Shown in pieces: positions 24,888-33,413 of a stretch of 53,115 nt of DNA. Location of the stretch: the NCBI GenBank assembly GCA_964345215.1, contig CAYFQH010000008.1, positions 1-53,115 on the forward strand, read 5' to 3'. The stretch is from CAYFQH01 sp964345215. GTDB taxonomy: Bacteria > Bacillota > Clostridia > Christensenellales > Aristaeellaceae. How positions within the stretch are numbered: position 1 is the first letter of the stretch; the number at the start of each line of letters is the position of its first letter. A program made the position numbers and the translations under genes. Under the pieces are notes generated by a model. It did no database searches and was not told where the DNA came from. It saw only the letters and a program-made list of their open reading frames with translations.

Positions 24888-27722
24888 ATGACAAAGCAAA
24901 TGAACAAAGCCAGTTGGACTAAAAGAAGCCTATCCTTTCTGCTCGCCTTCTTTTTTTTCATTGGCGCCTTTAGTGTTCAAAACCCTGGCCTTGCTGCGGA
25001 TAAAAAATATGGCCGCATCATACGGGACAGTGTGAATGTAGGGTCCATCCCGGGAGATAACTATATTTTTAAACTGCCAAAGGACTGGGTTGTGGAAGTG
25101 ATTGAATCCATCAATCAGGATGGTTTGCTTTGGCATAAAATCGTTTCCCAAAACCCTTACTCCCCCGGTGCTACCCACCAGGGCTACATTTTAGAAGGGT
25201 ATTTTAATCTGCTAAGTGACGAGGAAGCCCGGGCCTGGGAGAAAAACCCTGTACAGCCGGCTGTAGACGGGGTTACCCAACAAGCCCAGCCCCAAGCCAA
25301 TGCCGATACCCAAACTCAGGCGGCCCAAGCCCAGGCAGCAGCTTTAACCACCTATGGCATTGGCACCGTTACCAATGGCGGCACCAACCTGCGTGAAAAG
25401 CCCTGGGGCGAAAGGCTTGCCATTTTAGACCGGGGTACGGTGCTTGAAGTGTTTTCCTACCCTAGCGGCAATACAGAAAACGACTGGTACGGGGTAAAAT
25501 ACGGCAATACCTACGGCTACATCCAAGCTCCTTATTTTTCAGTAACCACCACAGGGCCCATTCCCTCCGTTTCTCCCACCAAGCCTACCGTTCCCTACAG
25601 TGAACTGGCCGTTGGCTTTGTAAAAACCACCAAGGGAGGGGCCAATTTACGGGATCGTATAGAGGGGGACACCCTTTTACAGTTAAAACGAAATACCACC
25701 CTGCCTTATACGGCTAAACCCACCACCAGGGGCCGCTTTGATTGGTACCCGGTGATTACCGCCGAGGGCAAGCGGGGTTATTTACGCAGCGACGTGGTTG
25801 AAGTGGTTAACTACGACGGCTCCGGCGGCGGTGGCGGATCTGTACCCATTACCCCCACCTATACCCCTCCTGCGGACACCAGCGTTATCTACGGCAGCCT
25901 AACCGTTACCAAAAGCAACTCCAACCTGCGCGATGCCCCCGGAGGCACCATGTTTACCCAGCTTAAAAAGGGTACTACCCTTTCCTACTACGGGGCCCCG
26001 GTTAGTGCCAAAGGTTTTACCTGGTATTATGTACAAGCCCCTGACGGCCGCTATGGCTATTTAAGAAATGACGTGGTTTCAGCTACACCCAGCATTGTTA
26101 CCCCCACCACGCCGCCCAGCGTAACCGATCCCGAAGAAGAGAACAAACCGCCAATAACCACGGGTTATGGCACCATTACCTTAATTATGAACAATGTAAA
26201 CCTGCGCAAAACCCCCAATGGCGTAAGCTACACCCAGCTTAAAAAGGGCACCACCCACAATTTAACCGGTTACCCCGTTACTTCGGGCCGGTTTACCTGG
26301 TACCCTATACAATATGGAAATTACAGCGGCTATATCAGGGGCGACATGGCAACCTATTCCGGCGGCAGCGTGGTTCCCCCAGTTAATCCCCCCACCACCA
26401 CCCCCGGCAACTATGTAAAAGTAACCACTGTTGCTGTAAACCTGCGCAACAGCCCGGGCGGCAAAACGATTGGCCGGGTTGACAAGCACAGCATTTGGCC
26501 CATGACCGGCGCCGCCGTTCAAACCAAGGGCTACATTTGGTACCCGGTTACCGCTAAAGGAATGCAGGGCTACCTGCGGGGCGACGTGGCCTACCAAATG
26601 TCTGCCAAGGAAGTGGAAGAGTACTTAAGCGGTGGCGGAGTCAATCCCCCGGTTACGCCCACCAATCCGCCGCTGACCGGCCAGTATATTATGATGGTCA
26701 ACGACAATGTACCCGTAATGGATACAGCTTCCTCCTCAGGTGTTACTCTGGACTGGTTTGACAAAAATTTTGCCCTGCCTTACAACAGCACCGTTAGTGT
26801 AGCCGGCCAGCTTTGGTACAATATCAGCTATCGGGGCTACAGCCTGTGGATTTTGGGCAGCAACGTACGCACCATTACGGCTGCCGAATACGATAAGTGG
26901 ATTAATAATAACGTAACCCCCGCTCCCACCGTTTTGCCAAGCACACCTCCTACCCCCGTTACCCCCACCGACCCGGGCACAACCAAACCCGAGGCAACCT
27001 ACAAAATCCTGCGCAAAGGCTCCAAGGGCGACGATGTGAAAAAGCTGCAGGTAGCCCTCCAAGGAAAGGGCCTGTATAAAGGGGCCTTAGACGGGGTGTA
27101 CGGCACCGGAACCGTGGCCGCTGTAAAAGCTTACCAAAAATCCGTAGGGTTAAAACAAGACGGTATCGCCGGCCCAAATACCCTTCACTCCATCTACGGT
27201 ACGGTACCTCCGGGCACTGGCCCAGGAACCCCTGTGGATCCGGGCGACAGCTCCTTCCCCTTATACCCGGTTGAAAAAATAGACTGGTTTACCGGCGGCA
27301 TTCAGGGCATTTGGCCTCGGGGTGCTACCGCCAAGGTGAAGGATGTACGCACAGGTTATGTATTTACCTTAAAACGCTGGGCCGGGGGCAACCACTCCGA
27401 CGCCGAGCCCTTAACCGCCTTTGACACAGCCCAACTGTGCAAGGTTTACAATGTGTCCGATGCCAGCCAGATCACAAACGCCGCCTCCAACGGCGGCTGG
27501 AAGCGCAGGCCCCTGTGGGTTACCGTTGGCAACAGAACCTTCGCCGCTTCTTTATACGGGGTGCCCCACAACTACCCGGATGGAGACACCATACCCAACA
27601 ACAACTTTAACGGCCAGCTGTGTGTACACTTTACCAACAGCACCGGCCATAACACCACCGTGGTTGACGGTATGCACCAGGATGCCATTCAGGAAGCCTA
27701 CAACGCCTACTGGAAAAAATAG
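24888..27722 (+). CDS. Secreted multi-SH3 cell-wall protein with peptidoglycan-binding domain and unrecognised C-terminal domain
   Basis: 944-aa exported protein. Signal peptide (residues 1-38, cleavage near GLAA-DKK), then about seven bacterial SH3-like repeats separated by Pro/Thr/Gly linkers at roughly 40-110, 155-220, 240-310, 338-405, 423-490, 508-570 and 600-665. Most repeats carry NLR near the start and GYxR/GYL near the end; the first and seventh are divergent. A peptidoglycan-binding type 1 domain follows at about 700-765 (LRKGSKGDDVKKLQ...DGIAGPNTL). Residues about 785-944 form a separate domain with GNHSDAEPLTAFD and GQLCVHFTNS, which I do not recognise with certainty but which looks enzymatic. 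The ATG at 24888 is preceded by ACGAGGTG. Likely role: wall-attached hydrolase, peptidase or adhesin. Confidence 0.85.
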   Translation: MTKQMNKASWTKRSLSFLLAFFFFIGAFSVQNPGLAADKKYGRIIRDSVNVGSIPGDNYIFKLPKDWVVEVIESINQDGLLWHKIVSQNPYSPGATHQGYILEGYFNLLSDEEARAWEKNPVQPAVDGVTQQAQPQANADTQTQAAQAQAAALTTYGIGTVTNGGTNLREKPWGERLAILDRGTVLEVFSYPSGNTENDWYGVKYGNTYGYIQAPYFSVTTTGPIPSVSPTKPTVPYSELAVGFVKTTKGGANLRDRIEGDTLLQLKRNTTLPYTAKPTTRGRFDWYPVITAEGKRGYLRSDVVEVVNYDGSGGGGGSVPITPTYTPPADTSVIYGSLTVTKSNSNLRDAPGGTMFTQLKKGTTLSYYGAPVSAKGFTWYYVQAPDGRYGYLRNDVVSATPSIVTPTTPPSVTDPEEENKPPITTGYGTITLIMNNVNLRKTPNGVSYTQLKKGTTHNLTGYPVTSGRFTWYPIQYGNYSGYIRGDMATYSGGSVVPPVNPPTTTPGNYVKVTTVAVNLRNSPGGKTIGRVDKHSIWPMTGAAVQTKGYIWYPVTAKGMQGYLRGDVAYQMSAKEVEEYLSGGGVNPPVTPTNPPLTGQYIMMVNDNVPVMDTASSSGVTLDWFDKNFALPYNSTVSVAGQLWYNISYRGYSLWILGSNVRTITAAEYDKWINNNVTPAPTVLPSTPPTPVTPTDPGTTKPEATYKILRKGSKGDDVKKLQVALQGKGLYKGALDGVYGTGTVAAVKAYQKSVGLKQDGIAGPNTLHSIYGTVPPGTGPGTPVDPGDSSFPLYPVEKIDWFTGGIQGIWPRGATAKVKDVRTGYVFTLKRWAGGNHSDAEPLTAFDTAQLCKVYNVSDASQITNAASNGGWKRRPLWVTVGNRTFAASLYGVPHNYPDGDTIPNNNFNGQLCVHFTNSTGHNTTVVDGMHQDAIQEAYNAYWKK

Positions 27723-27773
27723 AAAAACAGGATGCCTGGGCGCCTGGCAGGCAGCCTATAACCTGCCTAAACC

Positions 27774-27822
27774 AAAAGGAAAAAGAATCGGCTATAAATG
27801 GCCGATTCTTTTTCCTTTTTCA
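27774..27822 (+). terminator. Terminator after the SH3-repeat protein gene
   Basis: Perfect stem of 18 bp (AAAGGAAAAAGAATCGGC with its complement ending CTTTTTCCTTT), loop TATAAATG, then a T run. One of the strongest hairpins in the window. Confidence 0.9.
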
Positions 27823-27888
27823 GTTGATTTATGCTACAATATATCTATTGTTTTAACTTTTCAAGATAAAAGGAGTGCTATACTGCCT

Positions 27889-29439
27889 GTGATCGAAATC
27901 TTAGACACCACCCTCAGGGATGGCGCCCAGGGGGAAAGCATTGCCTTTTCTATTGACGATAAGGTGACCATTGCCAAGGCCTTGGATCAACTGGGTATGC
28001 ACTATATTGAAGGGGGAAACCCCGGCGCAAACCCGAAGGACAAGTTGTTTTTTGAGCGAATGGAAAGCCAGCCCCTTGCCCATGCCCAGCTATGCGCCTT
28101 TGGCAGCACCCGTCATCCCCGCTTTACCCCTCAGGAAGACCCAGGGTTAAAAGCCCTTGTTCAATGCAAAGCCAAAGTGATCAGCCTTTTTGGCAAGTCT
28201 TCCTCCAGCCATGTAAGCCACATTTTGCGGGTACCTTTAGATGAAAACCTACAGATGATAAAAGACAGCGTGGCCTACCTGGTAAATAAAGGACGAAAGG
28301 TTTTTTTTGACGCAGAGCATTTTTTTGACGGCTTTAAAGAAGACAAGGAGTATGCCCTCCTGGCCCTACAAGCCGCCGTTCAAGGGGGGGTCTCCTGCCT
28401 GGTTTTGTGCGATACCAACGGAGGCAGCCTGCCCCATGAAGTATTTGACATTGTCAGCGAAGTCGCTCATCACCTTTCCCTTCCCTTGGGCATCCATTGC
28501 CATAACGACAGTGATATGGCCGTAGCCAACACCTTTATGGCCGTAAAAGCCGGTGCAACTCAAGTGCAGGGTACCATTGCCGGCATTGGCGAGCGGTGCG
28601 GAAACACAAATTTATGCAGTGTTTTGCCTACCCTTACCTTAAAAATGAACAAGCCGGGCCTTTCAAAAGAACGCCTGACCCTGTTAACCCCTGTTACCCG
28701 TTATATTACGGAGGTTATGAACATCTCTTTGCACAACAACCTGCCCTTTGTAGGGCACTCGGCCTTTGCCCACAAGGGGGGCATGCACATTGACGGCATC
28801 GAAAAAAAGAAAGCCTCCTTTGAGCACATTGCCCCTGAGGCTGTAGGCAACCATCGGCGGCTGCTGTTAAGCGACCAAAGCGGGCGAACGGGCATTTTTC
28901 GCCAAATGGAAAAAATAATCCCCGCTATTACCCGCTCTGCCCCCCAGGTAAGCGAAGTGATGGACCGGTTAAAGCGGCGGGAGCTGCGGGGCTACGCCTA
29001 TGAAAATGCCGAGAGCAGCTTTGCCCTGATGGTGCTGGAAGCCTTTGGCCAGCGTAAAAGTTTTTACCAGGTTTTGGATTACCACGTTTTATGTAACAAA
29101 AACCGGGGCGATAACAGTGCCCAGGCCTTTATTAAAATAGAGGTCGATGGTACCCATGAAATTACTGCCGCTGAAGGAGACGGCCCCGTAAATGCCTTGG
29201 ACAAGGCCATCCGAAAAGCCTTAGGCAGGTTTTACCCCTGTATTCAAAAAATGCGCCTGTCGGACTTTTCCGTTCGGGTGCTGGACACGGGGGGCACCGC
29301 TTCAACGGTGCGGGTTTTAATTGAAAGCACCGACGGCATCCACGTATGGAAGACCGTTGGTGTATCCATTAACATTATTCAAGCCTGCTTTAAAGCCTTA
29401 TTAGATGCGGTAGATTACCAGCTAAGTTATTACCAATAA
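27889..29439 (+). CDS. cimA: (R)-citramalate synthase CimA
   Basis: 516-aa enzyme condensing pyruvate and acetyl-CoA to citramalate, the entry to threonine-independent isoleucine synthesis. Motifs: DTTLRDGAQGESIAFSIDDK (substrate/metal site), LGIHCHNDSDMAVANT (metal-binding HxH region), HKGGMHIDGI, and a C-terminal LeuA dimer/regulatory domain from about residue 360. Isopropylmalate and homocitrate synthases are relatives, but this opening and length fit CimA. There is no ATG: GTG at 27889 is given, but AAAAGGAG (ending 27875) is better spaced for CTG at 27883, so the true start is uncertain. The frame stays open far upstream inside the previous gene; that is not coding for this protein. Confidence 0.88.
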   Translation: MIEILDTTLRDGAQGESIAFSIDDKVTIAKALDQLGMHYIEGGNPGANPKDKLFFERMESQPLAHAQLCAFGSTRHPRFTPQEDPGLKALVQCKAKVISLFGKSSSSHVSHILRVPLDENLQMIKDSVAYLVNKGRKVFFDAEHFFDGFKEDKEYALLALQAAVQGGVSCLVLCDTNGGSLPHEVFDIVSEVAHHLSLPLGIHCHNDSDMAVANTFMAVKAGATQVQGTIAGIGERCGNTNLCSVLPTLTLKMNKPGLSKERLTLLTPVTRYITEVMNISLHNNLPFVGHSAFAHKGGMHIDGIEKKKASFEHIAPEAVGNHRRLLLSDQSGRTGIFRQMEKIIPAITRSAPQVSEVMDRLKRRELRGYAYENAESSFALMVLEAFGQRKSFYQVLDYHVLCNKNRGDNSAQAFIKIEVDGTHEITAAEGDGPVNALDKAIRKALGRFYPCIQKMRLSDFSVRVLDTGGTASTVRVLIESTDGIHVWKTVGVSINIIQACFKALLDAVDYQLSYYQ

Positions 29440-29491
29440 AATAGAAAATAAATGTAAAAGCATGCAATAAAAAAGGAGGGTGTTTCGTTAT

Positions 29492-30037
29492 ATGAGTGAA
29501 GGGGAAAAAGATCAGCTGCAAAACCAGGGTTCGGCCGATTCTAACCTTCAGCCTCTCTCTTTTGAAAGGCTTTATGAACTTTATGCTACAGATGTCCTTC
29601 GCGTAAGCTATTTTTATTTGAACGACAAGCAAAAAGCGGAGGATGTTTGCCAAGACGTATTTGTACGTTTAATGACAACAAACCCGAAGCTGGAACCGGG
29701 AAAGGAAAAGTCCTGGCTGTTAAAAGTAGCCTTAAACCGGTGTAAAGACTTATGGCGAAGCGGCTGGGCAAAACGGGTGGTCCTGGGCTCCCCCGCCTTT
29801 GAGCTGGTTCCAGCCCCCGACGCCATTGCCGCCCACGATGAGGAAGCGGCCATGATGGATGCCATTCACCAGCTGCCCGCTAATTTTAAAGAAGTGATTT
29901 TACTGCACTATTACCAAGGTTTTGGCATAGCCGAAATTGCTCAAATGCTTAGCCTGCCCGAGGGAACCATTTCCAGCCGCCTCTCCAGAGGCCGCAAAAA
30001 ACTAGAAGATATTTTGAAAGGAGGTCGTTATGAATGA
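29492..30037 (+). CDS. ECF-type RNA polymerase sigma factor
   Basis: 181-aa sigma-70 family factor with only regions 2 and 4. Region 2: FERLYELYATDVLRVSYFYL followed by AEDVCQDVFVRLM; region 4: HQLPANFKEVILLHYYQGFG with helix-turn-helix IAEIAQMLSLPEGTISSRL. The ATG at 29492 is used; an upstream in-frame GTG overlaps the GGAGGG ribosome binding site and is unlikely. It overlaps the next gene by 4 bp (ATGA), pointing to a cognate anti-sigma. Only 52 bp separate it from cimA, so read-through from there is possible. Confidence 0.93.
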   Translation: MSEGEKDQLQNQGSADSNLQPLSFERLYELYATDVLRVSYFYLNDKQKAEDVCQDVFVRLMTTNPKLEPGKEKSWLLKVALNRCKDLWRSGWAKRVVLGSPAFELVPAPDAIAAHDEEAAMMDAIHQLPANFKEVILLHYYQGFGIAEIAQMLSLPEGTISSRLSRGRKKLEDILKGGRYE

Positions 30038-31008
30038 TTGATATAGAAAAAAAGCTAAAAGAGTTGCCGGATGTGGCAAACGTTACTTTAGCCGGCATAT
30101 CGGCCGATTCTTCACTGAAATATAAAATTCTCTCAGCAGCCAATACCCAACCGGCTAAAAATAAGAGAAATTTTTCCAGGCTTTCGATTGCCCTTACCAG
30201 CGTAAGTGCCTGCCTTGTTGTTCTGGCCCTGACCTTTACTGTTTTTCCAAACCTGTTTTCTGTTAAAACACCTGATCAGCCGCCAAACGATGTGCTGATT
30301 CAGCACTCCGCCGCCGGCCATACGGATGTGGATACGAGCCAAACCCGGGCCCTGCTCACCATTCCTCAAGACAGCATGAACATCACTGCCGGGGGCATGA
30401 ACGTAAATCTTAGCAGCCTGTGGGCAGCAGGGGGCAACAACTTTCCCCTGGTGGCTGTTGATGGAAAGTATTACCGCCAGTTAACCGGGGTGGATGTAAG
30501 CGGGAACCTTGGGGAAAGCCTTGGAACCGTTGAAGTATACACCGATGAACCGGCCTTAGCCCCTCAAAGCGGGTTCATAAGCAACGTTGCCCCCCAAGGC
30601 AGCTCTATTTATGCCGTTTCCGGCCTGTCCACCAGCGGGCTGATTGCCGCTGACGTAAACGGCAGTGTTCTGCCCTTCCAGCGGATTAGTTTTGCCGGTA
30701 CGGCCATTTTAGCAGGAGAAAGCCTTCAAAGCACCCTTGGTTTTTCCAGCAGCGATGTGAATAGCCTGCAGCTGTCCGATGTGGGCACCCTTACCGACAA
30801 GGCAAAGGCTCAGGAGCTCATCTCCTTTTTATTAAACAACGCCAGCTATTCCTCTCCCTCTTTGGGCAGGGGCAGCCAAATTTTGCACATTCAGCTGAAA
30901 AACGGCGTAACCATACAAATGTATGCTGATGATGATGTTTTCTCCGCCTGCGGTGCTTGGTCCTGCCCGGACTTCACCCAAGCTTTTCAAAATGCCTTAA
31001 ACCAATAA
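30034..31008 (+). CDS. Putative transmembrane anti-sigma factor with large extracellular domain
   Basis: 324-aa protein translationally coupled to the ECF sigma gene, RBS AAAGGAGG. A short N-terminal cytoplasmic part (about 45 residues, no zinc-binding HCC motif of the ZAS family), one membrane helix at about 48-68 (LSIALTSVSACLVVLALTF), and about 250 extracytoplasmic residues, Ser/Gly/Leu-rich, with repeated 'VDVSGNLGE'-like strands and a Cys pair near the C-terminus (CGAWSC). Position and topology indicate an anti-sigma or signal sensor; I see no clear sequence match to RsiV, RsiW or other named families. Confidence 0.65.
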   Translation: MIDIEKKLKELPDVANVTLAGISADSSLKYKILSAANTQPAKNKRNFSRLSIALTSVSACLVVLALTFTVFPNLFSVKTPDQPPNDVLIQHSAAGHTDVDTSQTRALLTIPQDSMNITAGGMNVNLSSLWAAGGNNFPLVAVDGKYYRQLTGVDVSGNLGESLGTVEVYTDEPALAPQSGFISNVAPQGSSIYAVSGLSTSGLIAADVNGSVLPFQRISFAGTAILAGESLQSTLGFSSSDVNSLQLSDVGTLTDKAKAQELISFLLNNASYSSPSLGRGSQILHIQLKNGVTIQMYADDDVFSACGAWSCPDFTQAFQNALNQ

Positions 31009-31028
31009 AACAGCTTCTATACCAAAGA

Positions 31029-31066
31029 GGGCCCGGAAAATCTGTGTTTTTCCGGGCCTTCTTTTT
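31029..31066 (+). terminator. Terminator after the sigma/anti-sigma pair
   Basis: Stem GGCCCGGAAAA with TTTTCCGGGCC, loop of about 8 nt, followed by TTCTTTTTAT. It lies between convergent genes and may serve both. Confidence 0.85.
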
Positions 31067-31076
31067 ATGTTCTTTT

Positions 31077-31481
31077 TTATATTCGTTTTAAAAAAAAGTA
31101 TTCTGAAAAATTCTCTTCCTTGCTTTCGTATCTTCCTACCTCTTCATAACCAAGGGCTTTATAAAAATCCTTCCCCTGCCAGTTAAAAGTATCCAGGCGA
31201 ATCATTTTAGCCCCCAGCTTTTTTGCCCGTTCTTCCACTTCCTTCATCAAAGCCCTGCCAATACCCTGGCCCCGGTAGCTCTCTAAAACAAACAAAGTGG
31301 AAAGGTAAAAAATATGAAAGGCCGTCATACAGCCGTCAGCCCCGGCGATGAGCTGCCCCTCTTGTTCCAGGCCAATGGAAACAGAGCCGGGGATGTTAAC
31401 AGGAATGTGCTTTTGATCATCCCTTTCAAGCGCCTCTTCCAGCTGACTGACTTGTTGTTGGCTTAAATCGATAAAGTTCAC
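31077..31481 (-). CDS. GNAT-family N-acetyltransferase
   Basis: 134-aa cytoplasmic acyltransferase. The acetyl-CoA pyrophosphate loop is seen as SYRGQGIGRALM, preceded by the strand LSTLFVLE, followed by GAKMIRLDTFNWQGKDFYKALGYEEVGRY, typical of the fold's C-terminal half. Start set at GTG 31481, which has AAGGGGA about 7 nt upstream; a longer frame starting 12 codons earlier has no ribosome binding site. It is the last gene after oppC (62 bp). The acceptor substrate is unknown. Confidence 0.8.
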   Translation of the reverse strand: MNFIDLSQQQVSQLEEALERDDQKHIPVNIPGSVSIGLEQEGQLIAGADGCMTAFHIFYLSTLFVLESYRGQGIGRALMKEVEERAKKLGAKMIRLDTFNWQGKDFYKALGYEEVGRYESKEENFSEYFFLKRI

Positions 31482-31543
31482 AGATGGATCCCCTTTTTTA
31501 TTCCGCCCTTCGTTCACTGGGCCTATAAGCTGCTGTGTCCCGG

Positions 31544-32449
31544 TTAATCACCATGGCGAAAGAAAACTTCATTTTCGCTTCTGGGGTCTGCTGCATCCCG
31601 CAAGGCATCCCCAATAAAGTTAATGGCTACCACCAACACAATAATGACAACCCCGGGGGGAATCCACAGCCAGGGTTGGGTGGTTAAAACCGTAATGGAC
31701 TGAACCCCGTTAAGCAAATTGCCAAGGCTGACTGTGGGGCTTTGCACCCCCATGCCTAAAAAGCTTAAGGCGGCCTCGTCTAAAATAGACATGGCCACTG
31801 CCGAGGTGGCGTAAACTAAAACCGGGGCAAAAGTATTGGGCAGTATCTCTGAAAAAACAATGTGATAGGCAGGCATGCCCTGAATTTTTTTATTTTCGAT
31901 ATAGTGCATTTGCTTAATCGAAAGCACGTTGCCCCGAACAATCCGGGCTACCCCGGGCCAGCCGGTAAAGCCCATAATCAATATTAAATTCAGCAGTCCC
32001 GGCCCTACCAGGGCCGCTACCACCAGCACCAATAAAATATAGGGAAAGGACATAACCATATCGGTAAAGCGCATAATCACCATATCCACCCCGCCGCCTA
32101 CATAGCCCGAAAGGAGCCCCAGCACCACCCCTATGCCAATGGCAATGGCGGTAGAGAGGATGCCTACCAATAGAGAGACCCGGCCTGCGTACACGAGCCT
32201 GGTCAGCATATCCCGGCCAATGGCATCGGTGCCCAACCAGTGCTTGGCTGAAGGGGCCTGGCCAAAGGGGCCTGCAATTTCCGTAGGAGAGTAAGGGGTA
32301 ATCAGGGGGGCAAAAACCGAAGCCAGTACAAAAAGAACCAAAATAACCAGGCTGATCATGGCGGCTTTATGCTTTTTAAAGCGCCGCATCAACCGGGACA
32401 TGGCCGACTGCTTTTTTGTTTTAGCCTTTGCGGCAGTGACAATACTCAT
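31544..32449 (-). CDS. oppC: Oligopeptide/dipeptide ABC transporter permease, OppC type
   Basis: 301-aa membrane permease with six predicted helices. N-terminal basic segment then MISLVILVLFVLASVFAPLI, the LGTDAIGRDMLTRLVYAGR block typical of OppC/DppC, and an EAA-like loop near the middle. The ATG at 32449 has AGGAGGAG 7 nt upstream; an earlier ATG (32470) lies before that ribosome binding site and inside the end of oppB. Partner of OppB in the importer. Confidence 0.9.
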   Translation of the reverse strand: MSIVTAAKAKTKKQSAMSRLMRRFKKHKAAMISLVILVLFVLASVFAPLITPYSPTEIAGPFGQAPSAKHWLGTDAIGRDMLTRLVYAGRVSLLVGILSTAIAIGIGVVLGLLSGYVGGGVDMVIMRFTDMVMSFPYILLVLVVAALVGPGLLNLILIMGFTGWPGVARIVRGNVLSIKQMHYIENKKIQGMPAYHIVFSEILPNTFAPVLVYATSAVAMSILDEAALSFLGMGVQSPTVSLGNLLNGVQSITVLTTQPWLWIPPGVVIIVLVVAINFIGDALRDAADPRSENEVFFRHGD

Positions 32450-32462
32450 CCTCTTTCTCCTC

Positions 32463-33413
32463 CTATTCATAGCGGATTCTGGGATCCGCTATGGCGTAGG
32501 CAATATCTGTTAGTAAATTGCCCACCACCACAATAATGGCCGAAAGCAGGCAAACCCCCATAATAACAGGGTAGTCCCTGGCCAAAATGGCATTCATGGT
32601 CAATAAGCCCAGCCCTGGCCAGGAAAAAACCTTTTCAACAATTACCGCCCCCCCCACCAACATGGGTATTTGCATGCCGATAACAGAAATAATGGATAAT
32701 AGGGCATTGCGCATGGCATGGCGGTGAATGACCAAATACTTGCCAATGCCCTTGGCCTTGGCAGTACGTAAATAATCTTGCTGAAGAATTTCCAGCATGC
32801 TGGAGCGGATATAGCGAAGATAAGTGCCGGTAAGAGAAAAAACAAGAACGGATACGGGCATAATCATGTGCCCCAGCACATCTAAAAAGCCCCCGTCGGT
32901 ACCCAGGGTACTCATGCCGCTGGAAGGAAGAATTTTAAGCTTTACGGTAAAAATATAGACCAAAATAATTGATAAAAAGAAACTGGGTACTGAAGTGCCT
33001 AAAAAAGAGAAGGTAACAATGCCATAGTCGGCCTTGGAATATTGGTGGGTAGCTGAATAGACCCCCAGGGGAATGGCCAGGCCCAAGCTGATTAAAATGG
33101 ATACCCCAATAAGCAAAACCGTAGGCCCCACATGGCTTAAAATCATTTGAGAAACGGGGGTATATTTGCTGATGGAGTAGCCCAGGTTCCCCTTAAACAG
33201 TTCCTTCATCCAGGTAAAATACTGTATGTGAACCGGGTCGTTAATGCCCAGCTGCTCCGCTCTGATCTCAACAGCCTCCTGGGAGACCCGGGGGCCCTGA
33301 AGCATATCCAGGGGACTGCCCGGGGCCATGTTCATTAAGGCAAAATCAATAATGGTAATGCCAATAAGCACGGGAATGGCAATTAAAATTCTCTTCCAAA
33401 TGTATTTAAACAA
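32463..33413 (-). CDS. oppB: Oligopeptide/dipeptide ABC transporter permease, OppB type, TTG start
   Basis: 316-aa membrane permease; MFKYIWKRILIAIPVLIGIT at the start and GSPLD at about residue 32 are OppB/DppB hallmarks, and the C-terminus ends DPRIRYE as is usual. The start is TTG at 33413 with AAGGAGG about 9 nt upstream; it overlaps the end of the oppF gene by 8 bp. Forms the transmembrane channel with OppC. Confidence 0.9.
   Translation of the reverse strand: MFKYIWKRILIAIPVLIGITIIDFALMNMAPGSPLDMLQGPRVSQEAVEIRAEQLGINDPVHIQYFTWMKELFKGNLGYSISKYTPVSQMILSHVGPTVLLIGVSILISLGLAIPLGVYSATHQYSKADYGIVTFSFLGTSVPSFFLSIILVYIFTVKLKILPSSGMSTLGTDGGFLDVLGHMIMPVSVLVFSLTGTYLRYIRSSMLEILQQDYLRTAKAKGIGKYLVIHRHAMRNALLSIISVIGMQIPMLVGGAVIVEKVFSWPGLGLLTMNAILARDYPVIMGVCLLSAIIVVVGNLLTDIAYAIADPRIRYE

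Noticed and set aside
27421..27888. Long upstream extension of the cimA reading frame, giving a 672-residue product
   Set aside because: The extra 156 codons lie in another frame of the SH3-repeat gene and cross an 18-bp-stem terminator; the added sequence is low-complexity Pro/Thr-rich. The gene has its own ribosome binding site at 27868-27875.
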